From an uncultured Oscillospiraceae bacterium (lineage in GTDB: Bacteria > Bacillota > Clostridia > Oscillospirales > Acutalibacteraceae), in contig URFG01000007.1 of NCBI GenBank assembly GCA_900547095.1, forward strand, positions 7,539 through 71,538: a DNA stretch of 64,000 nucleotides, given 5' to 3'. Below the pieces are notes generated by a model. That model searched no databases. It saw only the letters and a list, made by a program, of their open reading frames with translations, and had not been told where the DNA came from. The translations under genes and the position numbers were made by a program. Every line of letters starts with the position of its first letter. Within the stretch, counting starts at the first letter, position 1. Positions 53,202 to 60,673 of the stretch are shown piece by piece.

Positions 53202-54392
53202 TTAAAATATGTTTTTAAGCCTGTTTACCGCTTCAATGGTATTTTCTCTTGAGCCGAAAGAGGTAAGTCTGAAATATCCCTCGCCCGCGTTTCCGAAGCC
53301 CGCTCCCGGAGTTCCTACTATCTGCGCAGAATTTAACAGTTTATCGAAAAATTCCCACGAATCTTTTTTCCCCGGGCATTCAAGCCATAAATAAGGTGAG
53401 CATTCGCCACCGGTGAATTTTATGCCTTTATCTTTTAAAAGCTGTGAAAGAATTCTTGCGTTTTCAATATAGTAATCCACATTCTTTTTGCATTCTTCAA
53501 TTCCCTCTGGGCTCAGGGCCGCCTGAGCGGCTTTTTGAATTATGTATGAAACCCCGTTAAACTTTGTCGCCTGTCTTCTCGCCCAAAGCGAGGAAAGCTT
53601 TATATCTCCCGAATAAAGCTCGTCGGGGAAAACGCTCCAGGCACATCTCACGCCTGTAAATCCGGCCATTTTTGAAAAACTGCAGATTTCCACAGCACAG
53701 TACCTCGCGCCCTCTATCTCATATATCGAATGCGGAAGATCTCCTTTTATAAAAGCTTCATAAGCCGCGTCAAAAATTATCAGCGAGCCAGTTTCATTAG
53801 CAAAATCCACCCAGGCTTTAAGCTCGTCTTTGTTATACACAGCGCCCGTAGGATTATTAGGCGAGCAAAGATAAATTATATAGCTTTTCTTTTCTATACC
53901 TGCAGGGCCCGGCTTAAAGCCGTTTTCCATAGTGCCCTTTAAAAATTCAATTTTTCTTCCGCTCATCATATTGCTGTCAAGATAAACGGGGTAAACAGGG
54001 TCCGGGATAAGTATAGGATTGTCGCCGAAAATTTCAACAATGTTTCCTGAATCGCTTTTAGCGCCGTCGGATATGAAGATTTCTGAAGAATCAATGCTTA
54101 TTTGGGAATTCCTTTTATAATAATCTGATACTGCTTCTCTTAAAAAAGGATATCCGTTATCATCGGGGTAGCCTTTAAATGTTTCAGCTTTTCCCATCTC
54201 GTCAGAAGCGGATTTAAGCGCTTTTACCACAGTTTCGGAAAGCGGAAGAGTAACATCGCCTATTCCTAAGCTTATAACCTTTTTATCGGGATTATTTGCC
54301 TTGTATTCCGCAACCTTTTTCCCTATCTGAGAAAAAAGATAATTCTTTTTAAGATTTTTGTAATTTTCATTTGTTTTGATTTTAAGACTCAT
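53202..54392 (-). CDS. dapL: LL-diaminopimelate aminotransferase (paralogue 2)
   Basis: 396 residues from ATG 54392, which has GGAG nine bases upstream within the 3' end of dapF; ATG 54410 is less likely. PLP aminotransferase of the DapL type: GIGDVTLPLS, SPNNPTGAVY, FDAAYEAF, PLP lysine in SFSKMAGFTGVRCAW (about 237) and GTPGAGFGNAGEGYFRLTSF. Directly follows and overlaps dapF, so this copy is the one expected to make LL-diaminopimelate, which DapF then epimerises. Product feeds peptidoglycan and lysine. Confidence 0.92.
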   Translation of the reverse strand: MSLKIKTNENYKNLKKNYLFSQIGKKVAEYKANNPDKKVISLGIGDVTLPLSETVVKALKSASDEMGKAETFKGYPDDNGYPFLREAVSDYYKRNSQISIDSSEIFISDGAKSDSGNIVEIFGDNPILIPDPVYPVYLDSNMMSGRKIEFLKGTMENGFKPGPAGIEKKSYIIYLCSPNNPTGAVYNKDELKAWVDFANETGSLIIFDAAYEAFIKGDLPHSIYEIEGARYCAVEICSFSKMAGFTGVRCAWSVFPDELYSGDIKLSSLWARRQATKFNGVSYIIQKAAQAALSPEGIEECKKNVDYYIENARILSQLLKDKGIKFTGGECSPYLWLECPGKKDSWEFFDKLLNSAQIVGTPGAGFGNAGEGYFRLTSFGSRENTIEAVNRLKNIF

Positions 54393-55239
54393 AAGAAAAA
54401 ACTCCGTCATAAACTTTTTGAGCGCTGCCGCGCATATAAATGTGTCCGTTTTGCATATAGGTTATTAAAAGACTGCCGCCGAGCAGGTTAACCTTTATTT
54501 CCTCGCCTTTTTTGCAGATACCGTTTTCCACAGCCGCCGCAACGCAGGCGCAGGCGCCTGTCCCGCAGGCGAGAGTTTCGCCGCTGCCTCTTTCATAAAC
54601 TCTCATTTCAAGCTCTTTTTCGGATATCACCTTAACAAATTCGGTGTTTACCCTTTGCGGAAAGATCTTAAAGTTTTCGAAATCAGGACCAATTTCATTC
54701 AAATTGAGATCTTTTACATTGCCAAGAAATATTACCGCGTGCGGATTGCCCATTGAAACGGCGGTCATTTTGTATTCTTCACCGCGTATTTTTACAGGCT
54801 TATTTATCATTTTTTTCTCACTGAAAATCACGGGAATTTTATCTGCTTCAAATTCCGGAGCACCCATATCAACGCCTATTAATGCGGCTTTTCCGTCTTT
54901 TTCAGAGATTGTAAGCGTTTTAATGCCACTTAATGTGTCAATAGTTATAACATCTTTTTTAACAATATTATTATCATATAAATACTTACCGACGCACCGA
55001 ATTCCGTTACCGCACATCTTGCCCTCGCTGCCGTCAGCATTAAACATACGCATTTTCGCGTCTGCTTTTTGCGAAGGGCAGATAAGAATTACCCCGTCGC
55101 TCCCTACCGAGAAGTGCCTCGGCGACATCAAAACGGCAAGCTTTCCGGGATCGTCAACCTTTTCCTCAAAACAGTTAATATAAACATAATCATTTCCGAT
55201 TCCGTGCATTTTGGTAAACTTTATTTCTTTTAAAGCCAT
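54382..55239 (-). CDS. dapF: Diaminopimelate epimerase
   Basis: 285 residues from ATG 55239 (AGGAG upstream). Interconverts LL- and meso-diaminopimelate with two cysteines acting as base and acid: the first in FNADGSEGKMCGNGIRCVG (about 63-81), the second in GSGETLACGTGACA (about 210-223). KMHGIGNDYVYIN at the N-terminus is the family start. Overlaps dapL by 11 bases. Confidence 0.95.
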   Translation of the reverse strand: MALKEIKFTKMHGIGNDYVYINCFEEKVDDPGKLAVLMSPRHFSVGSDGVILICPSQKADAKMRMFNADGSEGKMCGNGIRCVGKYLYDNNIVKKDVITIDTLSGIKTLTISEKDGKAALIGVDMGAPEFEADKIPVIFSEKKMINKPVKIRGEEYKMTAVSMGNPHAVIFLGNVKDLNLNEIGPDFENFKIFPQRVNTEFVKVISEKELEMRVYERGSGETLACGTGACACVAAAVENGICKKGEEIKVNLLGGSLLITYMQNGHIYMRGSAQKVYDGVFSYES

Positions 55240-55282
55240 TTTTGCTCGCACTCCTAAAAATCCAAAAACATCTATATTTATA

Positions 55283-55311
55283 ATCTTATCACCGGCACGT
55301 GGCTTTGTCAA
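55283..55311 (-). promoter_or_regulatory. Promoter of dapF-dapL
   Basis: Minus strand TTGACA (55306-55311), 17-nt spacer, TAAGAT (55283-55288). Confidence 0.75.
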
Positions 55312-55323
55312 TAAACATTATGC

Positions 55324-55352
55324 TTGTAAAAAGCAAAGATTTATGTTATAAT
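55324..55352 (+). promoter_or_regulatory. Promoter of the glycosyltransferase gene
   Basis: TTGTAA (55324-55329), 17-nt spacer, TATAAT (55347-55352). Confidence 0.65.
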
Positions 55353-55381
55353 TCATATATATTTATATTATGGGGGCATAT

Positions 55382-56281
55382 ATGTTAAAAACATCTGTCG
55401 CTGTAACTGCTTTTAATGGGGAAGATTATATTGAAAAGCAGCTTATTTCGATAAGAGATCAGATCCGTAAGCCCGACGAGGTCGTTATAGTTGACGACGC
55501 TTCGCAGGACTCCACGGCTCAAATTGCGGAAAAATTCATATCCGATAATAATCTTTCAAATTGGAAGCTTATTGTCAATAAAGAAAATCTCGGTATAGCA
55601 ATGAATTTCAGGAAAGCACTTTCCAATGTTACCGGAGATATAATATTTCTCTGCACTCAGAGCGATATATGGTATGAGGATAAGATTGAAAGCATTTCAA
55701 GCCTGCTTGCCACAAATCCGAATATTAAAGCGGTAAACTGCGCCCACGAGCTTATTGACTCTGCGGGCAAGGACCTTGAATCCGACTATCTCGGCGCAAG
55801 CGGAACTGCCGCTTCAAGGCTTTCGAAAACTCCTATCTCGGCACTTTTAAACTCCAAGCCTTTCCCCTGCGGAACTCTTACGGTGAGAAGAGAAAACGCC
55901 GAAAAATACATCAGGCTTTCAAAATGCAGCTTAAAAACGGCTTTTGAGCTTGAATGTGCCGCGGTTGCTGAAAAAGGACTTTATTTTTACGACGCGCCGT
56001 TGATTCGAGTTCGCTTCGGCTCGGATATTCCTATTCCAAGCCCTGTAGAATCGGCGGAATTCCAGCTTGAAGCCGCAAAATCGATCTTATCGATAACGGG
56101 AATTGAAAAATACTGCATAATCTGCTCGAACAGATTAAATGTACTTAAAAACAGATCTTTTTTCGGTATAATCGGGTTGTATTTCAAAAGGGATTACAGA
56201 CAGCTTCTTCCGCTTAAAGTGCGGTTTAACGATTTGATTTATGTTTTAAAATCAGGAAAAAATAAAAAGGCCGAAGCTTAA
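55382..56281 (+). CDS. Family 2 glycosyltransferase
   Basis: 299 residues from ATG 55382, with a GGGGG site upstream; ATG 55370 is the alternative. GT-A fold marks: SVAVTAFNGEDYIEKQL at the N-terminus, VDDASQDST (about 38-46) and ENLGIAMNFRKAL. The segment after the nucleotide fold reads CTQSDIWYEDKI, where rhamnosyl/glucosyl transferases of this group usually have DQDDIW, so the first Asp of the pair is Ser. Probably attaches a sugar to a cell-surface polymer; donor and acceptor unknown. Single-gene unit. Confidence 0.8.
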   Translation: MLKTSVAVTAFNGEDYIEKQLISIRDQIRKPDEVVIVDDASQDSTAQIAEKFISDNNLSNWKLIVNKENLGIAMNFRKALSNVTGDIIFLCTQSDIWYEDKIESISSLLATNPNIKAVNCAHELIDSAGKDLESDYLGASGTAASRLSKTPISALLNSKPFPCGTLTVRRENAEKYIRLSKCSLKTAFELECAAVAEKGLYFYDAPLIRVRFGSDIPIPSPVESAEFQLEAAKSILSITGIEKYCIICSNRLNVLKNRSFFGIIGLYFKRDYRQLLPLKVRFNDLIYVLKSGKNKKAEA

Positions 56282-56300
56282 AATCTTCGGCCTTGATTTT
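56267..56300. terminator. Terminator between the glycosyltransferase and D-lactate dehydrogenase genes
   Basis: AAGGCCGAAG (56267-56276) with CTTCGGCCTT (56285-56294), with flanking A- and T-rich sequence, usable in both directions. Confidence 0.8.
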
Positions 56301-56302
56301 AT

Positions 56303-57334
56303 TTAAAAGCATTTATCTCCGTTTTTTCTTTTGCACTCTTCTATTTTCCCGCACCTGTAGCAAAGCTCGTTTTTGCAGGCGCCGTTCTTATCCATTTCCA
56401 AAATATTTTCTATAGTGGTCTGAGCGATATTAGCAAGCGCTTCCCTTGTTAAAAATGCCTGATGAGAAGTAACTATAACATTAGGCATTGAAATAAGTCT
56501 TGCAAGAACATCATCGTCGATAATATGGCCTGATCTGTCCTCAAAGAAGATATCGGATTCCTCTTCGTAAACATCAAGGCAGGCAGCTCCGATCTTTCTC
56601 GATTTTATTCCCTCAAGCAGCGCCTCGGCGTCAATTAAAGCTCCTCTTGAAGTGTTTATTATTGCTACTCCCTTTTTCATTTTATCTATAGCCTCTGAAT
56701 CAATGAGGTGCATAGTTTCATTAGTGAGAGGACAATGAAGAGAAATAATATCGCTTTCTTTTAAAAGCTCGTCCATTGTAACATATTTAACGTTTTCTAT
56801 TTCTGCAGGATATTTATCGTATGCTAAAATATTCATTCCGAAGCCTTTGCAGATATCAATAAAAACTCTTCCTATTTTTCCCGTTCCGACTACTCCGACG
56901 GTTTTGCCGTGGAGATCAAAGCCGGTAAAATTATTAAGGCTGAAATTAAAATCCCTTGTTCTGATATAAGCTTTATGAATTCTTCTTACAGAAGTAAGCA
57001 GCATAGCTATTGCGTGCTCCGCAACCGCATAAGGCGAATAAGCAGGCACTCTTGCAACATGAAGCTTTTTATATGCATATTTGATATCAACATTGTTATA
57101 TCCCGCACATCTTAAAGCTATCATTTTAACATTTTGCTCGCATAACCCGTCTATAACCTCTTTGTTAACTTCGTCGTTAACAAAAACGCACACTCCCTCA
57201 CAGCCGGAAGCAAGCTTAACGGTATCGGCATTTAATTTTGTTTCGTAAAACTTAAGCTTGATACCCGCGTCTTCGGCAGGTTTTTTAAAAGCCTCAATAT
57301 CGTAAGGCTTTGCGTCAAAAAAAGCAATTTTCAT
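56303..57334 (-). CDS. D-lactate dehydrogenase-type 2-hydroxyacid dehydrogenase
   Basis: 343 residues. NAD-binding GTGKIGRVFIDICKGFG (about 150-166), active-site Arg in INTSRGALID (about 231-240) and His in VTSHQAFLT (about 296). RCAGYNNVDI and SPYAVAEHAIAMLL are typical of fermentative D-lactate dehydrogenase (LdhA-like). The last 25 residues hold five cysteines (CKNELCYRCGKIEECKRK then DKC), an extension not found in ordinary LdhA. It probably reoxidises NADH with pyruvate. Thioredoxin gene lies 15 bases upstream, in the same transcript. Confidence 0.88.
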   Translation of the reverse strand: MKIAFFDAKPYDIEAFKKPAEDAGIKLKFYETKLNADTVKLASGCEGVCVFVNDEVNKEVIDGLCEQNVKMIALRCAGYNNVDIKYAYKKLHVARVPAYSPYAVAEHAIAMLLTSVRRIHKAYIRTRDFNFSLNNFTGFDLHGKTVGVVGTGKIGRVFIDICKGFGMNILAYDKYPAEIENVKYVTMDELLKESDIISLHCPLTNETMHLIDSEAIDKMKKGVAIINTSRGALIDAEALLEGIKSRKIGAACLDVYEEESDIFFEDRSGHIIDDDVLARLISMPNVIVTSHQAFLTREALANIAQTTIENILEMDKNGACKNELCYRCGKIEECKRKNGDKCF

Positions 57335-57349
57335 AAGTTTCTCCTTTTT

Positions 57350-57667
57350 TCATTCGGCATTTATGAATTTTTCCAAAGAATCTTTATCCTTATAGCCTAC
57401 AAAGCTATCGGTTATTTCTCCGTTTTTCATAAGAAATACTGCGGGGATATTCTCTATTCCGAATTTTTGTGTAAGCTCAGGCTCATCATCCACATTGACC
57501 TTGCAAACTTTAAGTTTGCCGTCATATTCATCGGATATTTCCTCTAACACCGGGGCGAGCATTGAGCATGGGCCGCACCAATCGGCATAAAAATCGATTA
57601 AAACAGGCCGATCGCTTTCTAATACTTCTTCTTCGAAATTTTTATTATTTAAAATTATTTCTGACAT
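57350..57667 (-). CDS. trxA: Thioredoxin
   Basis: 105 residues with redox motif WCGPC (Cys31, Cys34) in DFYADWCGPCSMLAPVLEE and the cis-proline region IENIPAVFLMKNG. General disulfide reductant. AAGGAG upstream of the ATG. Shares a transcript with the D-lactate dehydrogenase, whose cysteine-rich tail might be a target (inference). Confidence 0.95.
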   Translation of the reverse strand: MSEIILNNKNFEEEVLESDRPVLIDFYADWCGPCSMLAPVLEEISDEYDGKLKVCKVNVDDEPELTQKFGIENIPAVFLMKNGEITDSFVGYKDKDSLEKFINAE

Positions 57668-57743
57668 TATTGTTTTCTCCTTTTCCTTTTTTATTATTCT
57701 AACACATTTTAATTGATTTTACTATAAAATTTGACAATTAAAC

Positions 57744-57772
57744 TTGACATAACTTCAAATTTATTATATAAT
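57744..57772 (+). promoter_or_regulatory. Promoter of tRNA-Trp
   Basis: TTGACA (57744-57749), 17-nt spacer, TATAAT (57767-57772): full consensus, 26 nt before the tRNA. Confidence 0.85.
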
Positions 57773-57797
57773 CATAAGGCGCTCAAAAAAAGAATAT

Positions 57798-57873
57798 AGG
57801 GGTATAGCTCAGCTGGTAGAGCATCGGTCTCCAAAACCGAGTGCCGAGGGTTCGATCCCTTCTGCCCCTGCCA
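57798..57873 (+). tRNA. tRNA-Trp (anticodon CCA)
   Basis: 76 nt with encoded CCA. Acceptor AGGGGTA/TGCCCCT, discriminator G, D-arm with AGCTCAGCTGGTAGAGC, anticodon loop CTCCAAA with CCA in the middle, T-arm GAGGG-TTCGATC-CCTTC. Confidence 0.97.
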
Positions 57874-57875
57874 AA

Positions 57876-57912
57876 ACAGCAAGTATCGCTTTTGCGGTGC
57901 TTGCTGTTTTTT
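57876..57912 (+). terminator. Terminator after tRNA-Trp
   Basis: ACAGCAAG (57876-57883) pairs with CTTGCTGT (57900-57907), extended by TATCGC/GCGGTG, loop TTTT, then a T run. Confidence 0.88.
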
Positions 57913-57923
57913 GTATGTGCAAA

Positions 57924-57943
57924 ATCGAACCCGAGGCACTCGG
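57924..57943 (-). repeat. Inverted near-copy of the tRNA-Trp 3' half
   Basis: The reverse complement of 57924-57943 matches tRNA-Trp 57837-57856 (variable loop and T-arm) at 18 of 20 positions. It is followed by a GGCACTC/GAGTGCC hairpin-forming stretch (57936-57952). It may be a remnant of rearrangement or integration at the tRNA. Confidence 0.5.
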
Positions 57944-58033
57944 AGAGTGCCGGGCGTTATCGCCGAGCGCTGCCTGCGGCATTTGATTAAAACAGTTTCG
58001 TCTACAACATCATCAACATAATAACAAAATTTT

Positions 58034-58064
58034 AGCTCCGACTGATATCAGCCGGAGCTTTTTT
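58034..58064 (+). terminator. Terminator-like hairpin
   Basis: AGCTCCG (58034-58040) with CGGAGCT (58053-58059), inner CTGATATCAG, then TTTTTT on the plus strand. The 120 bases before it (57913-58033) hold no ORF, only the inverted tRNA piece and a relatively GC-rich patch; a small RNA is possible but unproven. Confidence 0.6.
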
Positions 58065-58067
58065 AAA

Positions 58068-58457
58068 TCAACTGTGTTCATTATAATAATCTTCCGCGTC
58101 GTAATAGTCATAAAAATCGTCATAATTATCGTCATAAAAATCTTCTGCGTCGGTATAATCTTTGGCATTATACGGATCGCTGCTAACATTACTGCTCGAA
58201 GAATAATTATATGATTTTGAACGCGAATAATATGAAGAGCTTTTTTGAGTGCCCGAGCTGTAATTGTTATATTTCCTTTTATACGTACTTGGAATGCTGG
58301 AAGCGCTGCTATAATTATAATGCGAATAAAGGTAGTTAGGTTTGGAATTTTCTTCTATAATACTGCAGATCCAAGCTATTATAAATATAATAATTCCTAC
58401 AATTATTAAAACGCCTTTAAAAATAATTTTATTATTTTCTTCGTTCGAGTGTTCCAT
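58068..58457 (-). CDS. Small membrane-anchored Ser/Tyr/Asp-rich protein
   Basis: 129 residues, not recognised. One hydrophobic helix (about 12-33) is followed by a low-complexity tail: Ser/Tyr/Asn-rich to about 95, then Asp/Tyr/Glu-rich (DDNYDDFYDYYDAEDYY). By the positive-inside rule the Lys before the helix suggests N-in, so the tail would lie outside. The sequence is more AT-rich than its neighbours. CTTTCCTTTC upstream corresponds to a GAAAGGAAAG ribosome site on the coding strand. Confidence 0.55.
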   Translation of the reverse strand: MEHSNEENNKIIFKGVLIIVGIIIFIIAWICSIIEENSKPNYLYSHYNYSSASSIPSTYKRKYNNYSSGTQKSSSYYSRSKSYNYSSSSNVSSDPYNAKDYTDAEDFYDDNYDDFYDYYDAEDYYNEHS

Positions 58458-58498
58458 AAATACTTTCCTTTCTTATAACTAAATTGTTTTGTCTTGTT

Positions 58499-58702
58499 TT
58501 ATTTTTTCTCTTTCTTATCATCTAATATTCCAAGAGTATGTAAATAAAGAATATAATTCTCTTCGTCATCATCTGAAAGATTAAAACCGGATTTTCTGAT
58601 ATCTTTATATGTTTCAATATCAGATGGATTAGAATCACCTTTTTTACCGCATATTTTACAAATAATATAATATACAATAATCATACATATTAATTCGGTC
58701 AT
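58499..58702 (-). CDS. Small hypothetical protein with N-terminal membrane helix
   Basis: 67 residues, not recognised. A short hydrophobic start (ELICMIIVYYIICKICGKKG) is followed by an acidic, helical tail (NLSDDDEENYILYLHTLGIL). AAAGAGGTAAAG precedes the ATG. It lies 41 bases upstream of the Ser/Tyr-rich gene in the same orientation, so they probably form a pair. The preceding 58703-58803 shows no gene. Confidence 0.5.
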   Translation of the reverse strand: MTELICMIIVYYIICKICGKKGDSNPSDIETYKDIRKSGFNLSDDDEENYILYLHTLGILDDKKEKK

Positions 58703-58803
58703 TTTTCTTTACCTCTTTCTTTTGTTGCTCTGATAATATTATATGAGGCGCGCTGTCCCAAAGGTAGGACTTTGCTTTGAAATTTATATAAATAATGCTT
58801 AAA

Positions 58804-58838
58804 TAAAAAAGGTGTAATCCCCTTATCGGGATTACACC
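58804..58838 (-). terminator. Terminator of eda-kdgK
   Basis: GGTGTAATCCC (58811-58821) with GGGATTACACC (58828-58838); on the minus strand a run of T follows (58805-58810). Confidence 0.88.
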
Positions 58839-58872
58839 ATAATAAATTGTATTTTTAATTCTTAAGCGTTCA

Positions 58873-59895
58873 TTATCTTTGAACTCTTCCGCTGCCGTCA
58901 CCCTTAGCGAGCTTTTCTACCTCGCTGACGCTCATTCTGTTGAAATCTCCCTCAACAGAGTGCTTAAGCGCAGACGCGGCAACCGCGAACTCAACGGCAT
59001 CTTTTGTAGTTTTGCCGGTTACGAGAGAATAAATAAGTCCTGCTCCGAAGCTGTCGCCTCCGCCGACGCGGTCGACTATATGCAAATGATATTCTTTTGA
59101 GAAACAATAATCCTTACCGTCATAAAGCATTGCCGCCCAGTCGTTATCACTGGCCGATATCGAAGACCTGAGAGTGATAGCAACCTTTTCAAAACCGAAT
59201 TTATCAGCGAGCTGCTTTGCAACGCTCTTATAACCCTCTTTATTAAGCTTGCCGGAATAAATATCAGTGTTTTCAGCCTCTATTCCGAAAACATCCTTTG
59301 CGTCTTCCTCATTTGAAATGCAGACGTCAACATACTTGCAAAGCTCGGTCATAGCGGCTCTCGCCTGATCTCTTGTCCAGAGCTTTCCGCGGTAATTAAG
59401 GTCACAGCTTACCTTTACGCCGTGATTTTTAGCCGCAATGCAGGCTTCTTTGCATATCTCAACTAAGTTTTCGCCCAAAGCCGGGGTGATACCCGTAAAG
59501 TGGAACCACTCTGCACCCTCGAAGATCTCATCCCAATTAAAATCGCTTACATCGGCAGTCTGGATAGAAGATCCTGCCCTGTCATAAATACAAACGCTTC
59601 CTCTTTGTGAGGCGCCTTTTTCGAGATAGTAAATTCCTACTCTATTTCCGCCTCTTACAATTTTAGAAGTGTCAACTCCGAAATACCTTAATGAGTTGAC
59701 AGCCGCCTGACCTATTGCATGGTCGGGAAGCTTGGTGACAAAAGCGGTGTCAAGCCCGAAGTTTGCAAGAGAAACAGCAACATTTGCTTCACCGCCGCCG
59801 AAAGTGGCCTGAAGCTGATCGTTCTGAAAAAATCTGTAATAACCGTTAGGTGCGAGGCGAAGCATAATTTCGCCGAATGTAACTATTTTACCCAT
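58873..59895 (-). CDS. kdgK: 2-keto-3-deoxygluconate kinase (PfkB family)
   Basis: 340 residues. PfkB sugar kinase with MGKIVTFGEIMLRLAP, FGGGEANVAVSLANFG and the C-terminal catalytic GGGDSFGAGLIYSL (about 272-285, with the base Asp). Phosphorylates 2-keto-3-deoxygluconate to KDPG, which the adjacent Eda splits; this pairing fixes the substrate better than the sequence alone. Typical of hexuronate (pectin, alginate, glucuronide) breakdown. Overlaps eda by eight bases. Confidence 0.9.
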   Translation of the reverse strand: MGKIVTFGEIMLRLAPNGYYRFFQNDQLQATFGGGEANVAVSLANFGLDTAFVTKLPDHAIGQAAVNSLRYFGVDTSKIVRGGNRVGIYYLEKGASQRGSVCIYDRAGSSIQTADVSDFNWDEIFEGAEWFHFTGITPALGENLVEICKEACIAAKNHGVKVSCDLNYRGKLWTRDQARAAMTELCKYVDVCISNEEDAKDVFGIEAENTDIYSGKLNKEGYKSVAKQLADKFGFEKVAITLRSSISASDNDWAAMLYDGKDYCFSKEYHLHIVDRVGGGDSFGAGLIYSLVTGKTTKDAVEFAVAASALKHSVEGDFNRMSVSEVEKLAKGDGSGRVQR

Positions 59896-60529
59896 TTTTG
59901 ATCTCCTTTAAAAGCTTAACTGCTTCTTTGGTAAGGTTTTCTATTTCATCAAAATCTCCTGACCCGATTTTATCAGACGGTACCATCCAACTGCCTCCGC
60001 AGGCAAAAATTGCTTTGCAGGCGAGATAATCCTTCAAGTTTGAAGTGTTTATTCCGCCTGTCGGCATAAATCTGACCATAGTATAAGGAGCGGCTAGAGA
60101 TTTTATCATTTTAACTCCGCCTGCCGCCTCTGCCGGGAAGAATTTAAGATATGTAAGCCCTAAGGAAAGCGCCTTTTCGATTTCCGTGGGAGTGCAAACA
60201 CCGGGAATTATCGGATATCCTTTTTTCTTGCAATGCTCGACCACTTCCGGATTAAGACCGGGACTTACGATAAATTTTGCTCCCGCATTCATAGCCTTAT
60301 CAGCCTGCTCGGGAGTAAGCACCGTGCCGGCGGCAATAAGCATATCGGGAAATTTTTCCGATATAAGCTTTATGGATTCCTCTGCCGCAGAGGTTCTGAA
60401 AGTGATTTCAGCGCAGTTAAGACCGCCGTTTCTAAGAGCTGCAGCAAGTGCGACCGCGTCTTTCGAATCGTCAATTTTAACAACGGGGACTACTCCTGCC
60501 GCGGAAATTTCTTTAATGATATTTTCCAT
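59888..60529 (-). CDS. eda: KDPG/KHG aldolase
   Basis: 213 residues. Cleaves 2-keto-3-deoxy-6-phosphogluconate into pyruvate and glyceraldehyde-3-phosphate. Class I aldolase marks: GVVPVVKIDD, AEITFRTSAAEESI (catalytic Glu), AAGTVLTPEQA, and the Schiff-base lysine in YLKFFPAEAAGG (about 132-143). AAGGAGG precedes the ATG. Operator and promoter lie immediately upstream. Confidence 0.94.
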   Translation of the reverse strand: MENIIKEISAAGVVPVVKIDDSKDAVALAAALRNGGLNCAEITFRTSAAEESIKLISEKFPDMLIAAGTVLTPEQADKAMNAGAKFIVSPGLNPEVVEHCKKKGYPIIPGVCTPTEIEKALSLGLTYLKFFPAEAAGGVKMIKSLAAPYTMVRFMPTGGINTSNLKDYLACKAIFACGGSWMVPSDKIGSGDFDEIENLTKEAVKLLKEIKNG

Positions 60530-60541
60530 ATTGATCCTCCT

Positions 60542-60560
60542 TGTTTCACAATGTGAAACA
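60542..60560. promoter_or_regulatory. Palindromic operator, probably for the IclR/KdgR-type regulator
   Basis: TGTTTCACA-A-TGTGAAACA: perfect 9-bp arms around one base. It lies about 15-35 nt downstream of the eda start point, between promoter and ribosome site, so a bound protein would block transcription. Nearest candidate is the divergent IclR gene. Confidence 0.7.
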
Positions 60561-60581
60561 CTGTTTACTATTTACAAGTTT

Positions 60582-60609
60582 ATTATAGCACTTTGCTTGA
60601 ATTTGTCAA
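60582..60609 (-). promoter_or_regulatory. Promoter of eda-kdgK
   Basis: Minus strand TTGACA (60604-60609), 16-nt spacer, TATAAT (60582-60587). Confidence 0.8.
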
Positions 60610-60631
60610 GTATTGAAATGTAATTTAAAAT
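60603..60631 (+). promoter_or_regulatory. Promoter of the IclR-type regulator gene
   Basis: TTGTCA (60603-60608), 17-nt spacer, TAAAAT (60626-60631). Its -35 hexamer overlaps the -35 of the divergent eda promoter, so the two cannot be occupied freely at once. Confidence 0.6.
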
Positions 60632-60673
60632 ATGTTAAAATTGAATTAATGAAAAATCATCGGAAGTGAAAAA

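Noticed and set aside
54644..55183. 179-residue plus-strand ORF inside dapF
   Set aside because: Antisense to a complete dapF whose catalytic cysteines lie in this stretch.
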